A DNA stretch of 64,000 bases from Leifsonia tongyongensis. Its GTDB lineage: Bacteria > Actinomycetota > Actinomycetes > Actinomycetales > Microbacteriaceae. The notes under the pieces are model-generated. The model was not told the origin of the DNA. It did no database searches and saw nothing but the letters and a program-made list of their open reading frames with translations. The stretch covers positions 281,213-345,212 of the forward strand of contig NZ_JAAGWY010000005.1 in the NCBI RefSeq assembly GCF_010686705.1. The letters are read 5' to 3'. The position numbers and the translations under genes are program-made. Shown piece by piece: positions 41,019-50,293 of this stretch (positions are counted from its first letter, which is position 1; each line of letters begins with the position of its first letter).

Positions 41019-42446
41019 ATGCACGACCCGATGAGCGACTCGCCCGCCGACCTTCCGCCTCTGGTGCTCGGAGAGGCGCCGCGTGGCGGTGTGCTGAGCC
41101 CGCACTACCGGTGGATCAGCATCGGGATGTGCGCACTCATCATGCTGTCGGCGTTCGAAGCGCTCGCCGTCACGACGATCATGCCCACGATCAGCCGTGA
41201 GCTCGACGGAGCGTCGCTGTACGCATTCGCCTTCGCCGGCCCGCTCGCGGTGAGCGTCGTGGGGATGGTGCTCGCCGGAGCATGGTCCGACCGCGGTAAT
41301 CCGCGCAACGCACTGTTCGCATCCGTCGCCTTGTTCGTCGTCGGGCTGCTCATCGCCGGGCTCGCGCCGACCATGGGCGTCTTCGTCGCCGGGCGGCTCG
41401 TCCACGGGCTCGGCGGCGGGGCGCTCACGGTCGCACTGTATGTGATCGTCGCCCGCGTCTATCCGCCGGTGCTCCACCCGCGGATCCTCGCCGGGTTCGC
41501 CGCGGCGTGGGTGATCCCGTCGCTGATCGGACCGCTGATCGCGGGGATCGTGGCCGAATCCGTCGGGTGGCGCTGGGTGTTCCTCGGCGTCATCGCGCTC
41601 GTGCTGCTGGCCATGATCATGGTGGTGCCGGTGATGCGGTCGATGCACTCGCCTGCGCCGGGCGCCGACCGGCCGCCGTGGGACGCCCGGCGCATCGGCT
41701 GGGCGGTGCTCGTCGCCGTCGCCGTGCTCGCCATCAACCTCTCGGCGGAAGCGCGCGGGCCCGTGCAGTGGATCATCCCCGTCGTCGCCGTCGTCGTCGC
41801 CGGGTTCGCGCTCCGGCCGCTCCTGCCGGTCCACACACTTCGAGCGGAGCGCGGGCTGCCGAGCGTGATCCTGCTCCGCGGCCTCGTGGCCGCCACATTC
41901 TTCGGGACAGAGGTGTACATCCCGTACCTGCTGACGAGCCAGTTCGGCCTGTCGCCGGCGATCGCGGGCCTCGCGCTCACGGCGGCGGGCCTTACGTGGG
42001 CGACGGCGTCCTGGGTGCAAGGGCGGTTCCCCGGCATCAGCCATCTGGCGACCATCCGGATCGGTGTCGGCCTGATGACCATCGCGATCGCCGTGTCGCT
42101 GGCCACAGCCGTGCTCGCGCTCGACCCGGTCGTCCAGATCGTCGGGTGGGCGTTCGCGGGTGCCGGGATGGGCCTGATGTTTCCGAGGCTGACGGTGATG
42201 ACTCTCGAATACTCGACGATCGCCGACCAGGGATTCAACAGCTCGGCGCTGTCCATCGCCGACTCGATCGGGTCGGCCGTCGCGCTCGCCGCGACTGCGA
42301 TCGCGTTCGCAGCGCTCGAGCCGGCGGGCGGGGCGTGGCCGTTTGCGGGCGCCTTCGCCGTCACCGGGGCGATCTGCCTCGTGGCACTGGTGCTGGGCGG
42401 GCGTGTGGTGCAGGGTCGGGGGCGCGGGGCGCCGCGCTCGCACTAG
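41019..42446 (+). CDS. MFS transporter, DHA2/14-TM-like efflux type
   Basis: 475 residues with about 13-14 helices. Helix 1 has MLSAFEALAVTTIMPTISRELDG, followed by the motif A loop DRGNPRNALFASV and the antiporter motif C region (FAAAWVIPSLIGPLIAGIVAESVGWRWVF). This pattern is that of multidrug DHA2 pumps, not of pentose symporters, despite the location next to ara genes. The start is uncertain (ATG 41019 or 41031; no good ribosome site). Substrate unknown. Confidence 0.88.
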   Translation: MHDPMSDSPADLPPLVLGEAPRGGVLSPHYRWISIGMCALIMLSAFEALAVTTIMPTISRELDGASLYAFAFAGPLAVSVVGMVLAGAWSDRGNPRNALFASVALFVVGLLIAGLAPTMGVFVAGRLVHGLGGGALTVALYVIVARVYPPVLHPRILAGFAAAWVIPSLIGPLIAGIVAESVGWRWVFLGVIALVLLAMIMVVPVMRSMHSPAPGADRPPWDARRIGWAVLVAVAVLAINLSAEARGPVQWIIPVVAVVVAGFALRPLLPVHTLRAERGLPSVILLRGLVAATFFGTEVYIPYLLTSQFGLSPAIAGLALTAAGLTWATASWVQGRFPGISHLATIRIGVGLMTIAIAVSLATAVLALDPVVQIVGWAFAGAGMGLMFPRLTVMTLEYSTIADQGFNSSALSIADSIGSAVALAATAIAFAALEPAGGAWPFAGAFAVTGAICLVALVLGGRVVQGRGRGAPRSH

Positions 42447-42471
42447 CCCGCTCGAGCCTCCCGGCGGCCCG

Positions 42472-42588
42472 CCGCACGTACTTGTTCCCGCGGCACCCGT
42501 TTCGTCCCACCGCACGTGCTTGTTCCCACCGCACGTGCTTGTTCCCGCCGCACTCCGTAGAACGAGTGCGGTGGGACGAAACGGGTGC
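42472..42588. repeat. Long palindrome enclosing short direct repeats
   Basis: The 23-base arms at 42493-42515 and 42566-42588 (5' arm beginning GCACCCGTTTCGTCCCACC) are exact complements with a 50-base loop. CGCACGTGCTTGTTCCC occurs at 42511 and 42530, and with one change (CGCACGTACTTGTTCCC) at 42473. It lies between the MFS gene and the glycerate kinase gene, both on the plus strand. It looks like one of the window's intergenic palindromes, but its arms are of a different sequence type. Confidence 0.75.
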
Positions 42589-42649
42589 GGCGAGACGTTG
42601 TCCGACGTGGCGGCTGCGCTGAGCGGCCCGACCCTGCCACGCTGGTGTC

Positions 42650-43777
42650 ATGAATGAGCCCCGCACGATCGTGATCGCGCCCGACTCCTTCAAGGGGTCG
42701 GCGACCGCTGCCGTGATCGCGCGCGCGATCGCCGACGGGTGGACATCGGTCCGCCCCCGCGACCACGTCATCCTCGCGTCGATGGCGGACGGCGGCGAAG
42801 GCACGATCGACGCCTTCGAACTCGCGGTCCCCGCAGCTCGGCGCATGCCTGTGATCGTGAACGGCCCGGACGGCAGACCGGTTTCGACATCGTGGCTGCT
42901 GCTCCCGCCGACCGACGAGTTCCCCGGGGGCGTCGGCGTCGTCGAACTGGCCTCGACGAGCGGCATCACCCTCCTCGACGAGCTCGTACCTCTCGACGCT
43001 CACACGCTCGGCTTCGGTGAAGCGATAGCGGATGCGCTCGATCACGGGGTCTCGCGTCTCCTGCTCGCGATCGGCGGCAGCGCATCCACCGACGGAGGCG
43101 TCGGCGCCCTGGCAGCCCTGGGTGCGCGGTTCGCAAACGCACAAGGACGACCCGTCCGACTGGGAAACCGAGGCCTCGGGTCGCTCGCGCGGGTCGACCT
43201 CGACGCCCTGCGGACGGTTCCGGATGGGGGCGCCGTCATTCTGAGCGACGTCACCAATCCCCTGCTCGGTCCGCGCGGCGCCGCTGCGGTGTTCGGGCCT
43301 CAGAAAGGCGCGAATGGTCAGCAGGTTCTCGGCCTCGAGTCGGGTTTGGTCCGGCTGGAGCGTCTCATGCGCGCGGCGCGTCCGGGTGTGCGCGCGAGCA
43401 CACCCGGCGCCGGTGCGGCGGGCGGCACGGGCTTCGGCCTGCTCGCCTGGGGCGCTACGCCGGCAGCGGGTGCGGAGGCGGTCGGCTCGGCGCTCGGTCT
43501 GCCCACCCTCGTCGCCGGGGCGGACATCGTCGTGACCGGTGAAGGACGTTTCGACGCGCAATCGGCCGCCGGCAAAGTGCCCGCTTACGTGGCGCGACTC
43601 GCCGCGTCGGCTGGCGTACGCGCATTCCTCGTCGCAGGCGCAATAGAGACCGAGGAGGTTCCCTTCGACGCGGCGATCTCGCTCACCGACCTCGCGGGCG
43701 GGCCGGCGGATGCGATGGCCGACCCGGCCCGGTGGGCACGCGCCGCCGGCGCGCACCTGGCCGAGCGCACCTCCTGA
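42650..43777 (+). CDS. Glycerate kinase (GlxK/GarK family)
   Basis: 375 residues. The family signature is at the N-terminus (IVIAPDSFKGSATAAVIARAIADGW), with MADGGEGTIDAF, IGGSASTDGGVGALAALGARF and the conserved VTGEGRFDAQSAAGKVP. It phosphorylates D-glycerate to 2-phospho- or 3-phosphoglycerate. Glycerate is the product of glyoxylate and tartronate semialdehyde pathways, so the link with the pentose genes on either side is not obvious. It is a single gene bounded by palindromes. Confidence 0.93.
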   Translation: MNEPRTIVIAPDSFKGSATAAVIARAIADGWTSVRPRDHVILASMADGGEGTIDAFELAVPAARRMPVIVNGPDGRPVSTSWLLLPPTDEFPGGVGVVELASTSGITLLDELVPLDAHTLGFGEAIADALDHGVSRLLLAIGGSASTDGGVGALAALGARFANAQGRPVRLGNRGLGSLARVDLDALRTVPDGGAVILSDVTNPLLGPRGAAAVFGPQKGANGQQVLGLESGLVRLERLMRAARPGVRASTPGAGAAGGTGFGLLAWGATPAAGAEAVGSALGLPTLVAGADIVVTGEGRFDAQSAAGKVPAYVARLAASAGVRAFLVAGAIETEEVPFDAAISLTDLAGGPADAMADPARWARAAGAHLAERTS

Positions 43778-43812
43778 GCTGCGGCGCCCCGGCGCCGAGG
43801 CCGCCTGTGCAT

Positions 43813-43880
43813 CGAGTGTCACCGTTGCGGCCGAGTGTCACAGCTGTGCCGAGAACTCTCGACGGTAACGGTGACACTCG
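43813..43880. repeat. Intergenic palindrome C between convergent genes
   Basis: CGAGTGTCACCGTT (43813-43826) and its exact complement (43867-43880) enclose further copies of GAGTGTCAC and CGAGAACTCTCG. The arm word is that of palindrome A with one base changed. It lies between the glycerate kinase (plus) and xylB (minus). Confidence 0.65.
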
Positions 43881-43919
43881 GCGGCCAAGGGGGCCGCGGG
43901 CGGCAGGCGGGCGGCGCGG

Positions 43920-45362
43920 CTACGCGGCCGGGGCCGCGTAGCGCGCGTACTGCTCCCGGATGAGCGGCCGGTGGTCCGGCGCTGGCTCGGCGACGATTGC
44001 GAGCGGCCACGACGGGCGCGTGCCCGTCAGCACCCAGGCGGCCTGCACGGCGCCGCCGTCCGCGACGTATTCGCCGGGTTCTGGGATCACGACGGGTGCG
44101 TCGAAGACCTGCGCGGCGACGGCGGCCACGGCGGGGTTCTGTGCAGCCCCGCCGATGAGGAGGATGCGCGTCTCCCTGACGCCGACCGCGCGCACCGCGT
44201 CGAGACCGGCGGCCAGGCCGCACAGCATTCCTTCGACGGATGCCCGGGCGAGGTTGGCCCGCCGGGTGGACGCGAGCGTGAGTCCATGGAGGCTCGCCTT
44301 CGCGTCCGGAAGGTTGGGTGTCCGCTCGCCTTCGAAGTAGGGCACGAGTACCACGCCGTCGGAGCCCGGTTCGGCGGACAGCGCCAGCTCGGCGAGGCCG
44401 GTGTGATCGACGTTGAGCAGGCGGGCGACCGCGTCGAGCACGCGCGCGGCGTTCAGCGTGGCGACGAGGGGGAGGGAGAGCCCGCTCGCGTCGGCGAAGC
44501 CCGCGACGGCTCCGCTGACATCGGCGGTCGGATGCGCGGTGACCGCGAACACCGTCCCGCTCGTCCCCAGGGACACCACGACGTCGCCGGCCCCCGCACC
44601 CAGCCCGAGCGCGGCGCCGGCGTTATCGCCCGCGCCCGGCCCCACGAGAACTCCGTCAGGCGTGGTCCCGGCGGACTCGGCCGGGCCGAGCACCCGCGGA
44701 AGCACGACGGCGCCGGGTGCACCATCGGTCCCGGCCTCTCGACCCGGGCGCCCGAGGGCCCGCTCGAACAGGTCGAGGTCGTACGCCCCGGAGGCGGCGC
44801 TCCAGTAGGCCGTGCCGCTCGCGTCGGACCGGTCCGTGCGCAGTTCGTCGAGCACCGGGCCGAGCGGGCTCTCGCCGGCTGGGCCGTACCCTCGAAGTCG
44901 CCAGGTCAGCCAGTCGTGGGGGAGGGCGACGGCGGCGACGCGCGCCGCGTTCGCGGGCTCCACGTCACGCAGCCACCGGAGTTTGGTCGCGGTGAACGAT
45001 GCGACCGGTACGAGTCCCGTGCGGCGCGCGTACTCGTCGGCGCCGACTTCGGCGATCAGGTCGAGCGCAGCCTGGGCGCTGCGTGTGTCGTTCCACAGCA
45101 GCGCTGGGCGGATGACCTGGCCGGCTTCGTCGAGGACGACCATGCCGTGTTGCTGACCGGCCACTGCGATCGCAGCCACATCGCCGACACCGCCGGCGTC
45201 GGCGATCGCGGCCTGCAGCGCATCCCACCAGAACCTCGGGTCGACCTCGGTGCCTTCCGGGTGGGTCGCTCGGCCCGACCGCACGTGCGCGCCCGACTCG
45301 AGGTCGCGCACGACGACCTTGCAGCTCTGGGTGGATGAGTCGACTCCGGCGACGAGCGTCAT
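43920..45362 (-). CDS. xylB: Xylulokinase
   Basis: 480 residues. FGGY kinase: the N-terminal [42 protein letters not shown] (xylulose-binding MQH-like segment) and [12 protein letters not shown]. The ATP part has [15 protein letters not shown] and [12 protein letters not shown] with the catalytic Asp. AAGGA lies upstream of the ATG. It makes D-xylulose-5-phosphate, where the xylose and arabinose routes meet. It follows xylA on the same strand, 101 bases downstream, with a perfect 20-bp palindrome in between. Confidence 0.95.
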   Translation of the reverse strand: MTLVAGVDSSTQSCKVVVRDLESGAHVRSGRATHPEGTEVDPRFWWDALQAAIADAGGVGDVAAIAVAGQQHGMVVLDEAGQVIRPALLWNDTRSAQAALDLIAEVGADEYARRTGLVPVASFTATKLRWLRDVEPANAARVAAVALPHDWLTWRLRGYGPAGESPLGPVLDELRTDRSDASGTAYWSAASGAYDLDLFERALGRPGREAGTDGAPGAVVLPRVLGPAESAGTTPDGVLVGPGAGDNAGAALGLGAGAGDVVVSLGTSGTVFAVTAHPTADVSGAVAGFADASGLSLPLVATLNAARVLDAVARLLNVDHTGLAELALSAEPGSDGVVLVPYFEGERTPNLPDAKASLHGLTLASTRRANLARASVEGMLCGLAAGLDAVRAVGVRETRILLIGGAAQNPAVAAVAAQVFDAPVVIPEPGEYVADGGAVQAAWVLTGTRPSWPLAIVAEPAPDHRPLIREQYARYAAPAA

Positions 45363-45385
45363 GCTGTTTCCTTAAGGGCTTTCGA

Positions 45386-45448
45386 CGCCGAACGGTGAGT
45401 TCTGCGCGTGACACAAGGGACGCATGGAGCAGAACTCACCGTTCGGCG
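45386..45448. repeat. Perfect 20-bp palindrome between xylA and xylB
   Basis: The 20-base arm CGCCGAACGGTGAGTTCTGC (45386-45405) and its exact complement (45429-45448) enclose 23 bases. It lies within the xylA-xylB transcript direction and could stop or dampen transcription into xylB. It shares the frame GACGCCGA-N5-GAGTTCT with the palindrome at 16897. Confidence 0.75.
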
Positions 45449-45463
45449 GTTGTGTCGAGTGGG

Positions 45464-46660
45464 TTAGGAGCGGGCGCCGATCAGGTGTTCGAGGGCCAGC
45501 TGCTGGAGGCGCACGAACCCGAAGCCCTTGCCGCCGAAGTACACCGACGGGTCGAAGTCTTCGTACGAGGCGCGGTCTGCGAGCAGATCGTCGTACGACT
45601 CACCGGCGCCGAGCGTCGGGAGCGAGAGCTGCGGGACCCGTGAGGCCTCGAGTGCTGCCTGGACCTCGGGGTCGGCGCGGAAAGCCTTCGCGCGCTCCTT
45701 CAGCAGCAGGTAGGTGCGCATGTTGGCCGCGGCCGAGTCCCACACGCCGGTGATGTCTTCGGTGCGGGAGGGCTTGTAGTCGAAGTGGCGCGGGCCGTCG
45801 TACGACGGTCCTCCGTTGGGGCCGCCGTTCTCGAGCAGGTCGACGAGCGCGAACGCGTTCTGCAGGTCGCCGTGGCCGAAGACGAGGTCCTGGTCGTACT
45901 TGATGCCGCGCTGGCCGTTGAGGTCGATGTGGAACAGCTTGCCCTGGTACAGCGCCTGCGCGATTCCGGCGGCGAAGTTCAGTCCGGCCATCTGCTCGTG
46001 ACCGACCTCGGGGTTCACACCGACGAGCTCAGGGCGCTCGAGGGTCTCGATGAACGCGAGCGCGTGCCCGAGGGTGGGGAGCAGGATGTCGCCGCGGGGC
46101 TCGTTGGGCTTCGGCTCGATGGCGAAGCGGATGTCGTAGCCCTTGTCCGTGACGTACTGGCCGAGCAGGTTGACGGCTTCGCGGTAGCGCTCGAGCGCTG
46201 CACGGATGTCTTTGGCTGCGTCGTACTCTGCACCCTCGCGGCCGCCCCACATCACGAAGGTCTTCGCACCGAGTTCGGCGGCCAGGTCGAGGTTGCGCAG
46301 GACCTTGCGGAGCGCGAAGCGGCGCACCTCACGGTCGTTGGAGGTGAAGCCGCCGTCCTTGAAGACCGGCGCGCTGAACAGGTTGGTGGTGACCATCGGG
46401 ATGATGAGGCCGGTGTCGCTGAGCGCCTGCTTCAGCCGGTCGATCTGCTTCTGGCGCTCGGCGTCCGTCGAACCGAAGGCGAAGAGGTCGTCGTCGTGGA
46501 AGGTGAGGCCGTACGCACCCAGCTCGCTGAGCCGGGTCACTGCCTCGACGACGTCGAGCTGGGGCCGGGTGGGGCCACCGAACGGGTCCGTGCCGTTGTA
46601 GCCGATGGTCCACAGACCGAAGGAGAATTTGTCGTCGCGGGTGGGAGTCGTCGTGCTCAT
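45464..46660 (-). CDS. xylA: Xylose isomerase
   Basis: 398 residues, the short group I actinobacterial type. The catalytic His is in [29 protein letters not shown], the metal site [26 protein letters not shown] and [16 protein letters not shown] are all present. GAAGGAAG precedes the ATG. It converts D-xylose to D-xylulose. A ROK-type operator (46690-46710) lies 30 bases upstream of the start, and a LacI gene precedes it on the same strand. Confidence 0.97.
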   Translation of the reverse strand: MSTTTPTRDDKFSFGLWTIGYNGTDPFGGPTRPQLDVVEAVTRLSELGAYGLTFHDDDLFAFGSTDAERQKQIDRLKQALSDTGLIIPMVTTNLFSAPVFKDGGFTSNDREVRRFALRKVLRNLDLAAELGAKTFVMWGGREGAEYDAAKDIRAALERYREAVNLLGQYVTDKGYDIRFAIEPKPNEPRGDILLPTLGHALAFIETLERPELVGVNPEVGHEQMAGLNFAAGIAQALYQGKLFHIDLNGQRGIKYDQDLVFGHGDLQNAFALVDLLENGGPNGGPSYDGPRHFDYKPSRTEDITGVWDSAAANMRTYLLLKERAKAFRADPEVQAALEASRVPQLSLPTLGAGESYDDLLADRASYEDFDPSVYFGGKGFGFVRLQQLALEHLIGARS

Positions 46661-46689
46661 GTGTGTGCTTCCTTCAGCATCATTGGTGA

Positions 46690-46710
46690 TTTGTTGCGAG
46701 AATAAACATA
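46690..46710. promoter_or_regulatory. Candidate ROK/XylR operator upstream of xylA
   Basis: TTTGT-N11-ACATA, one base away from the TTTGT-N11-ACAAA sites at 53553-53573 and 57580-57600. The same position also reads TTTGTT-GCGAG-AATAAA, an inverted repeat with one mismatch. Confidence 0.55.
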
Positions 46711-46743
46711 TAGCGTCGAAGCCGGGAATGCAATCCCGAACCG

Positions 46744-47742
46744 TCAGCGCGGAGGTGCGGTCGTCGCTCGCACGACGAGCCGCGTGGGCATCCGGATGTG
46801 GGTGGGCGACGGCGTCTCGCCCCTCATGAGCCGGACGAGCAATTCTGCGGCCGTGGCCCCGAGAAGCTGCATAGGCTGGGCCACGGTCGTCAGCTGCGGG
46901 GCGTGCGCCGATGCCTCCGGAACGTCGTCGAAACCGACCACCGACAGGTCCCTCGGCACGTCGAGGCCGAGTTCGGCCGCCGCCTTGATCACGGCGATCG
47001 CGGAGAGGTCGTTGGCCGCGAACACCGCTGTGGGCCGATCCGCCCGTGACAGCAGCCGCGTCGCTGCTTCGTGGACGGTGTCCTGCTCATAGCGGCCGAG
47101 GCCGACGAGCGACGCGTCGAACGCGATCCCCGCCTCCGAGAGTGCCCGGCGGTATCCGGCGTCACGGAGGATGGATGATCGCAGATCAGGTCGTCCGGCC
47201 ACGAACCCGATGCGGCGGTGGCCGAGCTCGATGAGGTAGCTCGTCGCCTGGCGGGCGCCGGTGAAGCTGTCGGACTCGACGGTCGGGAGGTCCGCGTCGC
47301 CGGTGTGCGGGTCGACGGCGACGATCGGTACGTCGGCCGAGACATTCACGATCGTCGGGGTGACCATGATCACGCCGTCGATGAGCGTGCCGCTCAGCCG
47401 GCTCAGGGAGCGACGCTCCCAGCCTTCGCTCGAGTTCTGGCGCGATCCGCTGTAGGCCAGCAGGTCGTAGCGCGAGTCGTGCAGGGCGGTCCCGACACCT
47501 TTCAGGATCTCGGCGCTGAACAGCTCGAAGTCAGCCACGAGCACGCCGATGACACCGGTGCGCCTCGACCGCATACTGCTCGCGACGAGGCTCGATTCGT
47601 AGCCGAGCTGCTCGACGACTTCCAGGACCCGCTCAACGGTGTGCTCGGCTATGCCGTATCGTCCATTGACCGCTTTCGAGACGGTCGATACGGAAACCCC
47701 CGCGGCCGCAGCCACGTCATGAATGGTTGGTCTTCGTCCCAT
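46744..47742 (-). CDS. LacI-family repressor divergent from the xylobiose transporter (BxlR-like)
   Basis: 332 residues from ATG 47742 (TAGGG upstream; longer starts at 47754 and 47793 exist, but the latter would overlap the operator). The helix-turn-helix is [23 protein letters not shown] (about 6-28), then the hinge [11 protein letters not shown] and the sensor core ([20 protein letters not shown]). It is divergent from a binding protein-permease-permease-GH3 operon. This is the arrangement of bxlR-bxlEFGA in streptomycetes, where the repressor responds to xylose or xylobiose. A perfect 12-bp palindrome lies in the shared region. Confidence 0.9.
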   Translation of the reverse strand: MGRRPTIHDVAAAAGVSVSTVSKAVNGRYGIAEHTVERVLEVVEQLGYESSLVASSMRSRRTGVIGVLVADFELFSAEILKGVGTALHDSRYDLLAYSGSRQNSSEGWERRSLSRLSGTLIDGVIMVTPTIVNVSADVPIVAVDPHTGDADLPTVESDSFTGARQATSYLIELGHRRIGFVAGRPDLRSSILRDAGYRRALSEAGIAFDASLVGLGRYEQDTVHEAATRLLSRADRPTAVFAANDLSAIAVIKAAAELGLDVPRDLSVVGFDDVPEASAHAPQLTTVAQPMQLLGATAAELLVRLMRGETPSPTHIRMPTRLVVRATTAPPR

Positions 47743-47770
47743 GACCCTAGACATTAGCGCAATGGAAACT

Positions 47771-47782
47771 GTTTTCGAAAAC
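47771..47782. promoter_or_regulatory. LacI-type operator in the divergent bxl-like region
   Basis: GTTTTCGAAAAC is a perfect palindrome, immediately followed by GTTTG so that GAAAACGTTT, a second LacI-like core, overlaps it. It lies 29 bases from the repressor start and 188 bases from the binding-protein start. The remaining leader holds a small hairpin (ACCTCGA/TCGAGGT, 47919-47936). Confidence 0.65.
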
Positions 47783-47969
47783 GTTTGACACACTCAGATG
47801 CGTTTGTAACACTGATGAACCATCCGGGCCCGAGTCCGGAAACCCTCCGGGATCGCGGCCGACTGAATTGCTACGAGGCAGTCGCACACGTCGGCTCAAC
47901 GCATCCCAGCACACGGGAACCTCGAACTGTCGAGGTCCTGCTCAACGAAGAGAACAGGTTGGAAATCAC

Positions 47970-49256
47970 ATGAAAGCCAAAAAGCTCCTTGCAGGGGCGG
48001 CTGTCCTGGTTGCCGGCATGATGGCACTGAGTGCCTGTAGCGCTCCCAGCAGCAACTCCAGCAACGGCAAGGTCACCATGACCCTGTGGCAGAACTCGAC
48101 GACTGGCCCCGGCCAGAAGTTCTGGACTGACGCGGTGGCCGCCTACCACGCGAAGAACCCGAACGTCACGATCAAGGTGCAGTCGGTCCAGAACGAAGCC
48201 ATGGACGGCAAGCTCCAGACGGCGCTGAACTCCGGCAACGCGCCCGACATCTTCCTCCAGCGCGGCGGCGGCAAGATGGCGGCGATGGTTCAGGCCGGCC
48301 AGCTGATGGACATCACCAGCAAGGTCTCCTCCGACACCAAGGCCAACATCTCCTCCGGCTCGTTCAAGGCGGAGACGTATCAGGGCAAGGTCTGGGCGAT
48401 GCCGCTCTCGGTGCTCCCGGGTGGACTGTTCTACAGCAAGGACCTCTTCAACAAGGCCGGCATCACCCAGGCTCCCGCGACGATCGACGACCTCTCGGCC
48501 GACGTGACGAAGCTGAAGGGCACCGGAGTCGCTCCGGTCGCGCTCGGCGCCAAGGACGCGTGGCCGGCTGCGCACTGGTTCTACTGGTTCGCACTCCGCG
48601 AGTGCTCCGGCGACACCATGCAGAAGACCGCTGACTCGAAGGACTTCTCCGACCCATGCTGGCTGAAGGCGGCGAACGACCTCCAGAGCTTCGCTTCCCA
48701 GAAGCCGTTCAACGACGGATTCCTCACCACCGCGGCCCAGCAGGGCGCGGGCAGCTCGGCCGGTCTCGTGGCTAACCACAAGGCCGCGATGGAGCTCATG
48801 GGCGCTTGGGACCCGGGAGTGATTGCATCGCTCACCCCCGACCAGAAGCCGCTTCCCGACCTCGGTTTCTACCCCTTCCCTGAGCTCTCCGGCGGCAACG
48901 GCCTGCCAGGCTCGATCATGGGTGGTGTCGATGGATACTCCTGCTCCGCGAAGGCCCCGAAGGAGTGCCCCGACTTCCTGAACTTCGTCGCGAGCACGCC
49001 TCAGCAGACCGCCTACTACAAGGCGTTCAACTCTCCGCCCGTCAACACCGAGGCTCAGAAGGCCGTCACCGAGCCGTACCTGAAGGATGTCCTGGTCGCC
49101 TACAACAAGGCCCCGTTCGTCTCTCAGTGGCTTGACACGATCCTCGGACAGAACATCGGTAACGCGCTCAACGTCGCTGTCGTCGACATGCTGGCAGGCA
49201 AGACTGACCCCAAGGGGCTCGTCCAGGCCGCCAACGACGCAGCCAAGAAGGGCTAA
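47970..49256 (+). CDS. Sugar-binding lipoprotein (BxlE-like)
   Basis: 428 residues from ATG 47970. The lipoprotein signal ends MMALSAC (C23). The mature part is a family 1 solute-binding protein (VTMTLWQNSTTGPGQKFWTDAVAAYHAKNPNVTIKVQSVQNEAMDGKLQTALNSG ... APDIFLQRGGGK). Genes for two permeases and a GH3 glycosidase follow on the same strand, and the regulator upstream is LacI-type. The expected ligand is xylobiose or another xylo-oligosaccharide, by analogy with BxlE; the sequence itself does not prove this. Confidence 0.92.
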   Translation: MKAKKLLAGAAVLVAGMMALSACSAPSSNSSNGKVTMTLWQNSTTGPGQKFWTDAVAAYHAKNPNVTIKVQSVQNEAMDGKLQTALNSGNAPDIFLQRGGGKMAAMVQAGQLMDITSKVSSDTKANISSGSFKAETYQGKVWAMPLSVLPGGLFYSKDLFNKAGITQAPATIDDLSADVTKLKGTGVAPVALGAKDAWPAAHWFYWFALRECSGDTMQKTADSKDFSDPCWLKAANDLQSFASQKPFNDGFLTTAAQQGAGSSAGLVANHKAAMELMGAWDPGVIASLTPDQKPLPDLGFYPFPELSGGNGLPGSIMGGVDGYSCSAKAPKECPDFLNFVASTPQQTAYYKAFNSPPVNTEAQKAVTEPYLKDVLVAYNKAPFVSQWLDTILGQNIGNALNVAVVDMLAGKTDPKGLVQAANDAAKKG

Positions 49257-49267
49257 GAGGCCACCCG

Positions 49268-50293
49268 ATGAGCGACACCCGCGAGAACACTTTGGCAGCT
49301 AGCGTGTCGAAGGCCGATCTCGCGCAGCGAGGCGGGGGCGACGTGAAAGCGTCGCTCCCGCCGAAGCCGCGGCGTAGCCGCCGCGGCTTCGGCTGGGCGG
49401 GGCGCATGGAGATCGCCATCCTGGCGGGGCCGGCGATCATCGTCTTCCTCGGCTTCGTGATCTTCCCGGTCGTCATGGCCGCGTACTACGGATTCTTCCG
49501 CTGGAACGGTTACGGGCCGCCGACCGACTTCGTCGGTCTGCAGAACTACCTCGTCATCGTTACGGACAAAGCGTTCCAGGAGGCGCTGGGTCACAACTTC
49601 TTCATCCTGGTCATGTCCATCATCCTCCAGGGGCCCGTCGCGATCCTCCTCGCGCTGCTGCTCAACCGCAAGATGCGCGGTCAATCGGTCATCCGCATCC
49701 TGATCTTCGTCCCCTACGTCATCTCCGAGGTCGTGGTGGGTACCGGACTCAGCCTGATGCTCTCGACCAACGGAGCGCTGAACGGCTTCCTGAAGGACAT
49801 CGGCCTGAGTTCGTGGGCACACGACTGGCTTGCTGATCCGAGCATCGCGATCTGGACCCTGCTGGGCATCCTCACCTGGAAGTACATCGGTTTCGCGGTC
49901 ATCCTCTTCCTTGCAGGGCTGCAGGGCGTTCCTGAGGAGCTGTACGAAGCCGCGGCCCTCGACGGTGCGTCGTACTGGCAGATCCAGCGAAGGATCACCC
50001 TGCCGTTGCTCGCGCCCACCCTGCGCATCTGGGCGTTCCTCTCCGTCATCGGCGCGCTCCAGCTGTTCGACCTCGTCTACATCATCTGGGGCCAGTACGT
50101 GGCCTCCACGGCCGGAACGTCGACCATGGCGACCTACATGGTCTCGAACGGTCGCGACGCCGGCAACTTCGGGTACGGCAACGCCGTAGCCGTCGTGATC
50201 TTCCTCATCTCCCTCATCGTCGCGCTCTTCTACCAGCGCTTCGTCCTCCACCGCGACACTCAGGGCGCGCTGACAGAAAGGAACGCGAAATGA
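49268..50293 (+). CDS. ABC transporter permease (BxlF/MalF-like)
   Basis: 341 residues. The N-terminal cytoplasmic tail is about 55 residues and basic (KPRRSRRGFGWAGRM), followed by six helices. The EAA loop is YEAAALDGASYWQIQRRITLPLLAPTL. It starts 11 bases after the binding protein and overlaps the next permease by four bases (ATGA). There is no ATPase in the operon, so a shared MsiK-type ATPase elsewhere is expected. Confidence 0.95.
   Translation: MSDTRENTLAASVSKADLAQRGGGDVKASLPPKPRRSRRGFGWAGRMEIAILAGPAIIVFLGFVIFPVVMAAYYGFFRWNGYGPPTDFVGLQNYLVIVTDKAFQEALGHNFFILVMSIILQGPVAILLALLLNRKMRGQSVIRILIFVPYVISEVVVGTGLSLMLSTNGALNGFLKDIGLSSWAHDWLADPSIAIWTLLGILTWKYIGFAVILFLAGLQGVPEELYEAAALDGASYWQIQRRITLPLLAPTLRIWAFLSVIGALQLFDLVYIIWGQYVASTAGTSTMATYMVSNGRDAGNFGYGNAVAVVIFLISLIVALFYQRFVLHRDTQGALTERNAK

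Noticed and set aside
41019..42446. Arabinose symporter, because of the neighbouring araBDA genes
   Set aside because: Helix motifs are those of DHA2-type drug efflux pumps, and a terminator separates it from araA.
42472..42588. Insertion sequence end or minicircle attachment site
   Set aside because: No transposase or integrase gene or fragment and no target duplication was seen; the palindrome lies between two intact genes.
47803..47823. A fourth TTTGT-N11-ACAAA site before the xylobiose transporter
   Set aside because: The second arm (ACCAT) matches only three of five bases, so it was not counted.
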